Shown here: piece by piece, positions 54,430-64,000 of the stretch | Layout of the letters: every line of letters begins with the position of its first letter | Position numbering within the stretch: position 1 is the stretch's first letter | Assembly (NCBI GenBank): GCA_013368325.1 | Contig: JAACJK010000061.1 | Location: 248,001 to 312,000 of the forward strand | Length of the DNA: 64,000 bases | Source: Ephemerocybe angulata | Taxonomy: Eukaryota; Basidiomycota; Agaricomycetes; Agaricales; Psathyrellaceae | Direction of reading: 5' to 3' | Notes under the pieces: generated by a model | Seen by the model: only the letters and a program-made list of their open reading frames with translations | The model's database searches: none | Told to the model about the DNA's origin: nothing | Position numbers and translations under genes: made by a program

Positions 54430-55378
54430 ATGGTTGAACAGATCACACTCTACTCCGCGAAGGTATGTGCATCTATAACGCGGGCATCATGTCCATATTC
54501 ACGTAGCTAACGAGTATGGTAGGTTTGCCCATGGGCTCATCGCGTAAGCTCTTCGAACTACAGCCCCTAACTGTAACCTAACATCGATATCCCCTCTAGA
54601 CCGAGCTTGCCTTGAAAGAGTCAGGTTTGCCCTATAAGCGTTACGAGATCGACCTCGCCAACAAGCCCGAATGGTACGCTCCCAAGGTCAACCCAGCAAG
54701 CAAGGTACGCATCATCCTGCCCTTCAATCAACCACCACTAACCCCACGACAAGGTCCCGGCATTAGCGTACGGCGGCCCCGACGTCGACCCTGCAGAGCC
54801 CTCCCCAGACTCCGTAAACTCGCCGAGTCCTACGTCCTCCTCGAGTTCATCGCGGACCTCTCCGCCTCGACAAAGCCGCTGCTGCCCTCCGACCCCATCG
54901 CACGGGCCAAAGCGCGTTTCTTCGTCGAGACCGTCATTTCAAAGTGGGGCTCTGTGTGGTACGGGATCCAGAACCGCGGCGACGACCCCTCGGGAATCCT
55001 TCCAGCCATCGAGGTCCTTCAGAACCTCCTCCCTGCCGAGGGGTACGCTGTCGGCGACTGGTCCATCGCGGACGCCGCTGTGACGCCGTTCATTGCGCGT
55101 GCGTTTGTCTCGTTGAAGAACGATGCGGGGGCGTACGCTGAGGGATCGGGGAAGAAGCTCTATGAGACGCTTCAGAGTGATCCTAAGTATGCGAGGCTGA
55201 GGCAGTACTATGCGGATGTTTCCGGGAGGGACAGCTTCAAGGAGACGTTCTTTGAGGTTAGTTTTGCACCAAAATGTACCTTGATATCTAAACTGACGTC
55301 GCATGCCAGGACTATCTCGCCGAGCGGTACATCGAAAGGGCAGGGACCCTTCGTGCTGAGAAGAAAGCAAAGGCCTAA
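54430..55378 (+). pseudogene. Glutathione S-transferase, omega-like, copy 3, frameshifted
   Basis: Exons 54430-54462, 54523-54543 (VCPWAHR active-site exon), 54600-54704, 54754-55256 and 55310-55378 follow the copy 1 pattern. In exon 4 the frame runs VPALAYGGPDVDPAEPSPDS, but the next block (KLAESYVLLEFIADL) is in another frame. One base is missing near 54812-54815 (GTAAACTC, where paralogs have a full Val/Thr/Ala-Lys codon pair). A 32-bp intron could also bridge the gap, but it would remove the Glu-Ser glutathione contact, so I favour a single-base deletion or a sequencing error. Downstream the frame is open to the TAA at 55376. Confidence 0.75.
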
Positions 55379-55579
55379 GCCACAATTTAAACCAGCCCAT
55401 GTAATAGCACAATCCATATCGAATTAACATTCTCCAATTTATATTCTCTTTAACATCTTCCCTATTCTATTCCTACATACATTGTAAATGAAACGAGCGT
55501 CAAGTTATGGTTTAGTGAGTATTATGTGCATTAAAATTCCATTGGTATAAGTCATCGCAAAAAGCCACCTCCCTTCACA

Positions 55580-58500
55580 TCACTTCCTCCTCTTCCCCCC
55601 CTTCTTCTTCTGCGCAGGGATCGGCGGGCTCGCCAAAGGCGGCGGCACAACGCCCTCATCCACATACCCCGCCGTCGAGATCGTATGAAACTGCTCCGCC
55701 TCCTCTACCGCCATTCTATCCTGATTATCCCACCCCTCCGCCCAAATCTCCTCATCCACCCTCCCCACAACATCCTCATCCAACAACCCTGCCCCCTCGG
55801 GATTAACAACCCGCGGCGCCATAAAGTCGTCCACCTCCTCATCAAACTCCAACAGCACATCGTGCTCCGCCATCGCACCACCGTACTCCTCCCCACTCCT
55901 AGCAGACGCCAAGCGCGGCGAACGCACAGCAACCCCCCTCCTAATCCGACCCAAGCCCTCGGACACCCCATCGCCCAACCTCCTGATTGGAATACTATTC
56001 CTAATAGCACTCGCCCTCGACCCTGCGACGCCATTCGGATACATGGGGAGGACGGCCGCAGGTGGTTGGTACTCCAGCTCGCCCTGCAGCGCAGAGGCAA
56101 GGGGTTCGTCGAACGAGGACGACACGGCGCCGGGCGGGTACGAGCCTCGCGCGCTGGCTCGGGTCGGAGAGAAGCCCTCGACGAACGACTCGCTGCTGCC
56201 GCTCGCACCAACGATAGAGGGATGCGAGGCGGACGTGGTCACAGTCGTGAATGCCTGAATCGGAACCTCCTTGCGCACTTCGATCTTGTCCCCGTCGACG
56301 TCGAGGCGGTACTTGCGGACAAGCGCGTGGTAGTCCTCGCCCAGCGTGTGGAAGGAAACTTGGTGGGTTAGGTAGATCGACCGGGAGCGCCCTGTGCGCG
56401 GATTATGGAACGTCGAGAGCTCAGCCTGTGCGAGCCACCTATCGCAGACAAACGCAGTCAGAATACTAACTACTCCCAAACGCAAACGTCTCAAAAATAT
56501 AGAAAAAAGATAACTCACTCATCACTCCCACCGACGCTCAGCCCCCTCCTCCTTTCGCTCAAAGGCGACGACGCCAAAAGCCCCTTCCTCACCTCCGGCC
56601 ACCCCCTTCCCTTCCTCAAATCCCAATTCGACACTGCCCCAACCCTTCCCACAAGCTCATACACATCCTCCCTCAGCTGCGCCCCCCTCTCCCTCCCCCT
56701 CATATACGCATGCACACTGCTACTCGACACACTGCTCGACACACTCAACGGCCCCGCAGCCCCCATCCCCGGCACACTCGTCCCACTGCCCCCAACCCCA
56801 CTTCCCCCACTCACGCTCCCACTGGCATTCGCAGCCGTCATCGCCATCCCTATCGCGGATGTCGTCGTCGAAGTGAGACTCTTGCCTAGGCTGCCTAAGG
56901 AGAGCGACGTGCCGCCCACAAACGCCGCACTCGCCGCACCCACAATCCCACTCCCATACCCCTCCGCCTTCGCCCTCGCCTCCACCGTCACCCTCTGCAA
57001 ATGCAACACCCCCGTCGCACTATCAAACAACAACACATCCTGCACATTCCTCGGCGCACCCGCACCCGCACCTCCACCCCGCGCCCCCCGCACAGGCGAC
57101 ACAGGCAGAGGCGGAGAAGACCCACTGCCCACACTCCCATCCCCTCTCCTGGTCGGCGAGATCGGAATCCCCTTCCGCCCCACCCCACTCACCGGCGCCA
57201 AACTCGGCGGCAGCGCCCCCACCCCTCCCTCCACAAACACAAACGCCATCGCCGCCCTGCCCCCTCCCTCCTCCTCCCCCTGCCCACCCCTACTCCCATA
57301 CAACCGTACAACCGGCTTCAACTCAACCTTGCCCTCCAACGCGCCCTCAGCTTCAGGCGTGCGCACCCGGCCATCGAGGTGGCTAAGAATCGAAGAACGG
57401 CCCCCGAGCGGGTTCGTAGCGAACACATGCAGCGTCCTGTTCCTCGTGACGACGCCCGTCCACCGCCCGTCGCCCGCCGCGCGCACGTCCTCAATAACAG
57501 CCGCCGTCACCCTCCCCCTCCTCAACTCGTACAAGGGCACGACCTCACTCCCGCCAAGCCTCTTGAGACCCTTCCCACCACCGCTCTGAGACGTAGGGCT
57601 GGAAGGCGCAGCGGAGCCAGGTACAGACACACTGGGCGAAGGCCGAATCCTAAACACCTTCACAACATACCCATCCCTCGGCGCCACATACAAACTGCAC
57701 CCATCCCTCGCCCACCCAAGCCTCGCAATCGGCTGACTCCTCGACCCCACAAACTCCGCAACGACCTCAAGATCAACATCAAGACCCCCCTCCTCCTCCA
57801 TACCTCCAATCGCACCGAGCAACGCCCCCAAATCTACAACCCTAATAAAATACCCCTTACCCCCACCAACCCTCGAACCCGCAGAACCACCAGTGGAAGG
57901 AGGCGCCATATGCCCTCCCCCCGCCTGAATATCGCTAAACCGCCTCCTCTTCCTCTCCTCCTCCTCGCTCACCCCCGCAGGCCCCAACAACGTCCCCGTC
58001 GGCGCGCTCCTCGAAAAGAAACTCCCAATACCCCCCTGCCCATTCGCCGCCCCACTCCCACTCCCATTCCCCTGACCATGACCTTGGACCTGCCGTCCAT
58101 TCGCAGCCCCAAGTGGAACCCCGACCGAACCCTGCTCGCCCGCAATCCGATTCCGCACGCCCTCCAGCGCCACACCCCCCACCCATCTCATCCCCCGCAC
58201 AAGCCCCCCGCCAACCTTCAACGCCGCGCTCCCCAGCTCCGCCTGCGTCTTCGGGATCGCGATCCCGCCCAGGCCGCCCACAGCCGCGAACGGCGACTGC
58301 GACGTATACGAGGACGGCGAGGCGCCCGGCACCGACGAGCCCGTGCCACTTGACGCCGACGACAGCGAAGATTCCTTCCGCCGGAGCGTAGATGATGCGC
58401 CCCCGCTGGTGGTGTTGGTGTAGTACGAAGTTGTAGAGGAGGAGGGTATGGCGTAGGCGAGGAGCCGGTGCGAGAGTGCGAACACGGGGTGGGGGAGCTC

Positions 58501-61500
58501 TGCGCGCTCCGAGGGCGATGTGAATTGGTCTTCGCCGCCTTCGCCGTCACTGCCGCCGCCGTAGAGAGGCCTGTTCTGTTGTGCCTGGCCTGGGTAGGAG
58601 TGGTCGTACGATTGTGAGTGGGATGAGGTGTAGGAGGACGGGCCCACGGGCGACTGCTGTTGCGCGTTGGCGAAGGGCGGAGTCGAGAAGAGCGCGAGCT
58701 CGGAGGATGTGATGGTGTGTAGGGTCTTGAGTGTGCCGGGTGCGAGGATGTGGAGTGCTGCAGGGTTCGCTGTCGACTATTCCCATACATCCGTCCAGTG
58801 ACAAGCGTTCAGGTACGGAATGTCGAAGTCGAAGGGTGGTAGTACACCAGTTGAAGGCGCCGTTGGGAAGGAAAATAATGATACGCCGTTCATAAGTACC
58901 CACCCAATGAAGAAAAAGAAAAACGACGCACGACAACAAGCACACCCCCCACCCCACACTCCATAGCCATCGGCACCCCACCCTCAACCCTAACTCTCCC
59001 AAGCACCCTCTCCTCCCCAAGCGAATACCGCACCACAACACCCTCCCTCACACCCTTCCCATCCTGCGTCTCCAATCTACCATAACCAAAGCACCCTTAG
59101 CTCGCCATCCATAAAACATAAAGAAAGAAGAAACACGCACAGTAGACTGAGAACCGGACTCTCCCCACCTTCAGTCGAAACAACAGCCTGAACAACAGCA
59201 ACAACCTTCCTGCTCCCATCCCCAACCCACTCCCCCGCAGCCTCCCCCCGCTTAAAATCAACATGCAACACCTCCGCGACGCTCGCCAGATTCCCCGTAT
59301 CCCACACCTGCAGCGCGCGCGCATACGCAATAAGCAAGAGTGGACTACCATCCATATAATCAGCATCCCTCTTATACAAGCAGAACCGAATGCAAGTAGT
59401 AGTGTTAGAAGAAAGAGAAGGAACGTACCGTCTCCCCAAAACCTCCCACCGCGCCCACACAACCCTCTCCACATCCCCCTCCTCTCCCGTCCTCTCCCCA
59501 CCCCCATACTCCCCCCTCCTATCCCTCCCATCATCCCCCTCTCCCTCCCTCGGCCTCAAAGGACTCGACCCCCTCCTCAACGTCCGCGAAAGCGCCAAGC
59601 CCCCCACTCTCGCTCCCTGCGTCTCCGTCTGCGCCTCCCGCCGCCTCGACACACCCTCGCCCTCCCCCGCCCATGCGCGCTGTCTCTCCGGTACAGGCAA
59701 GGGTACAGGTACGCTCCTCCCCACATCCCTTCCCAATCCAACTCCCACTTCTCTGCTTCCTCCCACTCCCACTCCCACCCCGATTACGTCCCTAACACGC
59801 GACGAGCTCGCACCCGAAGCCACAGCCGACGCAGGATACCCATACCCCCGTTCATCATACTCCTCATACTCCCTCTCCCACTCCTGCTTCCCCCCTCCCC
59901 CTCCCCCAGTCCCCCCTCCTCCTCCATACCCACTCCCCAACACCTCAACCCTCCTCACAGCCGGTGGGTACGGCGCGTTCTTCAACCCCTGCCCCTGCCC
60001 CTTTCCACTCTTCCGTTCACTCTTCCCACTCTGTGTCGCCCCTTGTTTCGACGTCGGTCCAGTGAAAGGCGCGAACGGCGCGGCGTAGCTCCGCAGGGTT
60101 CGCGAGAGGGACTCCAGGGTGGTTGTGCTGCTCTCGAGTGGGGGCAGGCGGGCGGAGGTGGAGGGAGGGGAGCGCGGGGCGGAGAGGGAGAGGGAGCGCG
60201 AGGGTGTGTGGGTTTGGGAGCTTGTGCGGCTGTGCGAGGGAGAGTTGGTTAGTGATGTTGTTGTTAGAGATGAAACGGAGAACGCCATGAATAGTGAGAG
60301 GAATAGATGTAGGATGCGAAAGTACGAAAGAAAGAAAGGTGAATTAGAAAGAAAGAGCGAACAAACGAAAACGAGGACGCAAGAACGAATAAACCCCAGC
60401 CACTCAAATCAAGTCCTCTCACACGACACCAGGAGGGCACCAGGAGGCAATTAGCGCCCACCCGCGTTTCGAAGCCCCACAGCAACACCCCGGCCCACAC
60501 GTGTACAGAGTCCAGAATCCGAACCCGGGTATAGAGCACCCAACACGAGGATCCAAGACAAATAGACAATTGAACGAACGAAGGGTCGATGCACGAATGA
60601 ACGACGAATGAATAGACGAATGGATGAATGAAAGATGCTATAACCGACGGATCGACCGCACGAAGAAATGAACGAAGACGGGCACGAGAAAAGCCTCCAC
60701 TCGAACGAACGGACAATGAAACGATGAAGCCCTGCACGAACACGCTTTCGAGGCCCCAAACGAACAGATGCATGCCCGCCTCCGAACGAAACCGAAGCAC
60801 CACGAGGCCCGGATCCCAAGAACAGCTACCTAGCTCCGATCACCACCCCAACGAAGTACGCAGATCCCCAAAAACCACACGCAAAGAACGACCCAGCCAT
60901 CTGCAGGCGGGGAACACCCGAGCGCACTAGGTGAATGAACAGGAAGCCGCATCCCATCCCATCTATATCACGAAGACGAACGCGAACGCGAGCAGTGCAT
61001 CAATAGCACCCACCCATCCATCCATAGCACCAAGCACGAAACGACCGCGAAGCCGATGCTGAGCCCATATCAAAACGAGGGTAATATGAAAGAGGTAAAC
61101 AGAGCACCTCATTCATACGTGCTTGCTCGTATCACCGACCCGAGCGAAGGTGGAACGATAAACGGAAGGTCGAACGCCAGGCTCTGAATCATCGAAGCTA
61201 AGAAAGCCCATATCCAAGATCGACCGAGCCAAAGCCTATCACCCCTGGACGGTAGAACCCTTCCAACACTGTTGAACGCGAAACCGATCACAAGAACCAA
61301 GAAACGCAAGACGAGCGAGTGCACTGCCGTCTTCATCTCCATCTCCGCCGTGAACGCGTAGGATCGAGTGAACGGGCGAACAAGTGAGAGCGTCAGACCA
61401 ACCAATGAATGGACGCACAAATAAGAGCGGGGTAAAAGCCCTGTAAGGAAATGCACCCCTAGGAATGGTAGCAGACCCTAGGAGCACGGAATGGGTATGG

Positions 61501-62623
61501 GTAACTGCATTCCGCAGTGTGGGTCCAGTGGCGCGTCTCTGGGCAACGGGTGTGCAATGTGCAGTGTGGGGTGTGCCGTCCCCATTGTGCCGTGTGGGGG
61601 CTGAGGGCGACAAAGGGAGAAAGGGAGATGTGCAAGCACCGGCGACGCCGGGAAAGGAGAACAAGAAGGAGAACGAGCGAACGAAGCGCAGAGAAACGAA
61701 ACGGCAAAGAGAGACAGGTGAACGAGGGAGAAGGAACAACAAAGTTGAAGATAAACGTTGAGAGAAATGAATGGATGGATGGATGAAAGAGTGTGAAGTG
61801 AATCAAACGAAGGACATGATAAAACGAAACGAAACGAAACGAAAGTCGGAAAGCGCGAAAGAACGAAAGAGAGATCCACATACCTAACGATAACAGGACT
61901 CACAACCCTCCCCCCTCCTTCGCTCACAACCCTCCCTCCCTCACTCATCCTCGGTGGCGGAACAGGCAACGGCTCCATACTCTTAACACTCGTCCCGCTC
62001 GTATCGCTCTCTTCTCCTCCTCCGTCCAGGGCAGGATACACATACGGTGGCTCCTCGGGCGGTAGTTGGGCTTCCATGAAGGGCGGGGAGCGGTATGTGC
62101 GCTCTAGGTCGGGGTTGTAGGCTTCGTCTTCTTCTTCCTCCTCGTCTTCTTCTACTCGTTCCTCTACCCGTTCCTCTAACCGTTCTTCGTAGCGTCCACG
62201 GTCACGGTCGTCTTCGACAGAGGCGCCTCGCTGTACGGGGTAGCCGTCGTTCGCGAAAGAGGTATACCCGTCCTCGTCGTGGTTCGAGAACGCGCTATAC
62301 TCGGCCTGGTACTCGTCCCCAAAGTCGATGAGGTGCGGGATCAACCCTCCTCTTTCATCGTCATCCTCCCTCTCCTCCCTCTCCCCCCTCCACTCCTCAA
62401 ACGCATGGGAAGAATGCTGCTCCGCGAGCGCAAGAGGGGCCTCCGGTAAAGGCGACGCCCCTTCTAATGGCGTCGGGACCTGAGAATGGGCGTTGCTCGA
62501 GGGAGGCTGGGCTGACGACGACCCCGAACCTGACCCGGAGGAGGAGGGCGTGGAGAGCCCGGGAGGCATGGCTTTGGCGCTCGGGGATGGTTTCTTGCGG
62601 CCATTGCGTGCGCGGGTGGGCAT
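55580..62623 (-). CDS. BCAS3-like WD40 protein
   Basis: Six exons join in phase: 61884-62623, 59429-60229, 59368-59141, 59076-58932, 58776-56519 and 56438-55580, giving about 1676 aa. The N-part is low-complexity and acidic (a run of Glu near residues 145-165). A beta-propeller follows, with LLLIAYARALQVWDTG, NPAALHILAPGTLKTLHTI, VFALSHRLLAYAIPSS, DLGALL, GSRSQPIARLGWARDGCSLY and the BCAS3 block LYELRRGRVTAAVIEDV to HVFATNPLGGRS. Human BCAS3 works with PHAF1 on autophagosomal membranes by binding phosphoinositides; the same role here is inferred. The C-terminus ends in a basic KKKGGKRRK. A separate gene start at the ATG at 60288 is possible, but it would leave the upstream exon orphaned. Confidence 0.82.
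60230..61883 (-). other. Unusually long intron of the BCAS3-like gene
   Basis: This is a 1654-bp intron: donor GTATGT after 61884, branch-like CACTAACC, acceptor GCACAG before 60229. The two flanking phases (2 and 2) match. It is rich in CGAA/GAAC words on the plus strand, including a pentanucleotide run at 61822-61845, and holds one TTAGCGCCC motif at 60451-60459. No gene is recognised inside. Confidence 0.65.
61822..61845. repeat. (ACGAA)n pentanucleotide run
   Basis: About five copies of the unit in a CGAA-rich stretch of the BCAS3-like intron. Confidence 0.8.
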
Positions 62624-63601
62624 GGGGTGGGGGCTCTAGGGTCGAAGGGCTCGGCTCTCGGGGTAGTGCGCCTTCGGTGTTCTGTGCTTCGCGCTGGGTG
62701 TGTTGCGTGGTGAAGCTGGTGTGTTGTGGTGGTGTGGTGTGTTCGTGGGTTCGTGGAAGGTGTTGTGAAAGAGGTGGTATGTGAAAGAGGTGGTGTGGTA
62801 TGAAGGGTATGAGGTGACGCGGGAGGTACAAGGGGGGCGGGTAATAAACGGTGGCAGGCGAAAGTGAAAGGATTCGTTGAATGTATAAAGAGATCAAGGT
62901 CGTTGGTTGTATCGTAGTATAAACTGCATATGAGTCATCAGCAACCATGCCACCATCCTTCCAGAACCAGAACATAAACGCACCTTATCAAGTCGAGTCG
63001 AGTCAGTCAAACCGTCACTCGTGGTTCCCTGTCAGTCGAAGCAACTCAATGCCAGACGGACAATGCTATATGGTGTATGGTGTATGGTGTATGGTGTATG
63101 GATATGTAAGGTATAGATAGATATTATGCAGTTGAGAAGAGGGAGAGAGAGTCCAGGAACTTATGGGCGGGTGGGCTGCAGAGGCAAAGGCGAGCAGCAA
63201 GCGGAGAACAGTCAGACAGACAGGGGTTGGAGCGACTTCTACCTTATCGGCCCCATGCGGTAATCAACGTCACGTCTTGCCCTTGTCGCGTGGGCCCCGG
63301 ATCCGCCCGGAGGCGTGGGCGTGCGAATACCTGGGTTTGATGGGCAGATTTATTTTTCGCGCTCGTTCTTCTTCTCTTGTGCTCATCGTCGTCGTCGGAG
63401 GAGGAGGAGGAGGGGGTGTAGGGGATGGATCGATATGGTGAGCACGACTTTTTCTTTGGCTGTGAGACGGCTTGGGCAGAGATTATGAAATCAGAATCGC
63501 TCCGCAGACGGCTCGTCCGTCGCTGGGGAAATCATACTACAACGGTATATGAGCCCTCGCCGTCTCCCTCCATCCCCTTTCCCTCCTGAGATCTCTTTAT
63601 T
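62624..63601. other. Promoter region of the BCAS3-like gene
   Basis: No gene seen. Contains a 7-nt tandem repeat at 63071-63101 and purine-rich or CT-rich tracts. The 192-aa minus-strand frame at 62397-62975 overlaps the first exon in another frame and is Pro/Thr-rich, so I treat it as leader sequence. Confidence 0.5.
63071..63101. repeat. 7-nt tandem repeat (TGGTGTA)n
   Basis: About 4.4 perfect copies of TGGTGTA. Confidence 0.9.
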
Positions 63602-64000
63602 CTAACCACCCTTGCCCCTCTTTAGGTTCTTCCGTTCGTAGACTAGGCTGTAGATTGAGTAGAAGGAGGCCCTGAACAATCGAACTTTTTTCATCGATGA
63701 TACGGTACGCCGTCCGTATACCACACCACCACCGCCGCGTCGTATACGGCCTCCCTCCCTGGCCAACGGTTCTCTATCGACTGCACACCGACCTTCCACC
63801 GAATCAGGACGCGGACGACTTTTGCGAGCACGTGCGTTCCTGCGAGCCCCCGCTGAACCGTTCACGATCTTCCCCTTCCGTGTCCCATATACCACCCCCG
63901 GCCTCCCTGCTTTCTCGATCAGTGAGCCTGGAGTCTTGAATGTCCGTCGAATCGAGTCGGACGCCCCGGACCCGGCCGGCGTCTTTTGGTTCACCGACAT
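63602..64000 (-). CDS. Possible 5' end of a gene at the right edge
   Basis: A minus-strand frame begins at the last three bases of the window (MSVNQKTPAGSGASDSIRRT), continues FKTPGSLIEKAGRPG and then becomes Arg-rich, so a splice donor near 63896 is likely. The true start may lie outside the window. No domain recognised. Confidence 0.35.
   Translation of the reverse strand: MSVNQKTPAGSGASDSIRRTFKTPGSLIEKAGRPGVVYGTRKGKIVNGSAGARRNARARKSRPRPDSVEGRCAVDREPLAREGGRIRRGGGGVVYGRRTVSSMKKVRLFRASFYSIYSLVYERKNLKRGKGG

Noticed and set aside
57001..58353. A 450-aa plus-strand open frame
   Set aside because: It is the antisense of the BCAS3-like gene's largest exon; C-rich, stop-poor DNA keeps all frames open. 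The 394-aa (56405) and 329-aa (59263) frames are rejected for the same reason.
61478..61883. C-terminal 130 residues of a 381-aa frame read through from the BCAS3-like first exon
   Set aside because: The composition becomes Phe/Leu/Ser/Val-rich right after a good splice donor, as expected for intron sequence.
1..64000. CRISPR arrays, prophage, operons with ribosome binding sites
   Set aside because: Nothing of the kind is present; the intron-rich gene structure is eukaryotic, so bacterial feature types do not apply.

Overview
The window is nuclear DNA from a filamentous basidiomycete, most likely an Agaricomycete. The evidence is gene style: small GT-AG introns (mostly 45-70 bp) splitting almost every gene, many short secreted proteins, two DUF6533 membrane proteins, a MYND-finger protein, an F-box protein, a CBM1-carrying esterase, and a Ty3/gypsy chromovirus. 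I did the splicing by hand; where I say a gene is 'in phase', every intron joins without breaking the frame. The species cannot be named from this sequence.

Layout. 1-4.1 kb: a four-exon membrane-anchored or secreted gene of unknown function (minus strand) and unassigned DNA, then the 5' end of a CorA-like gene (plus). 4.09-10.07 kb: an intact Ty3/gypsy element (minus) inserted into that gene's first exon, with identical 151-bp LTRs and a TGGTT target duplication. 10.1-12.3 kb: the rest of the CorA-like gene. 13.8-20 kb: an unknown gene, an omega-like glutathione S-transferase (GST), an F-box gene, and HAP3/NF-YB. 20.2-24.1 kb: an eleven-exon SF1 helicase. 24.7-29 kb: three small secreted-protein genes. 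29.7-37.9 kb: two DUF6533 membrane proteins flanking ribosomal protein eL14. 38-42.3 kb: gene-poor, with further members of the small secreted family. 43.5-51.5 kb: CBM1 esterase, MYND protein, an unknown protein, and three secreted proteins (one SnoaL/NTF2-like). 52.5-55.4 kb: two more GST copies, both frame-broken. 55.6-62.6 kb: a BCAS3-like WD40 gene with one 1.65-kb intron. The right edge holds the possible start of another gene.

Main points. (1) The retrotransposon is young and interrupts a gene. It also looks self-primed: the 11 nt expected at the 5' end of its RNA are complementary to the site next to the 5' LTR, as in Tf1/sushi elements. (2) Five loci between 24.7 and 42.3 kb share one core promoter (TATA box, 26-29 bp, then CAGCTGG) and one two-exon secreted-protein design. 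This is the best candidate here for an undescribed gene family. (3) A 9-mer, GGGCGCTWA, occurs 11 times outside coding sequence. (4) Two of three GST paralogs carry small frame-breaking indels.
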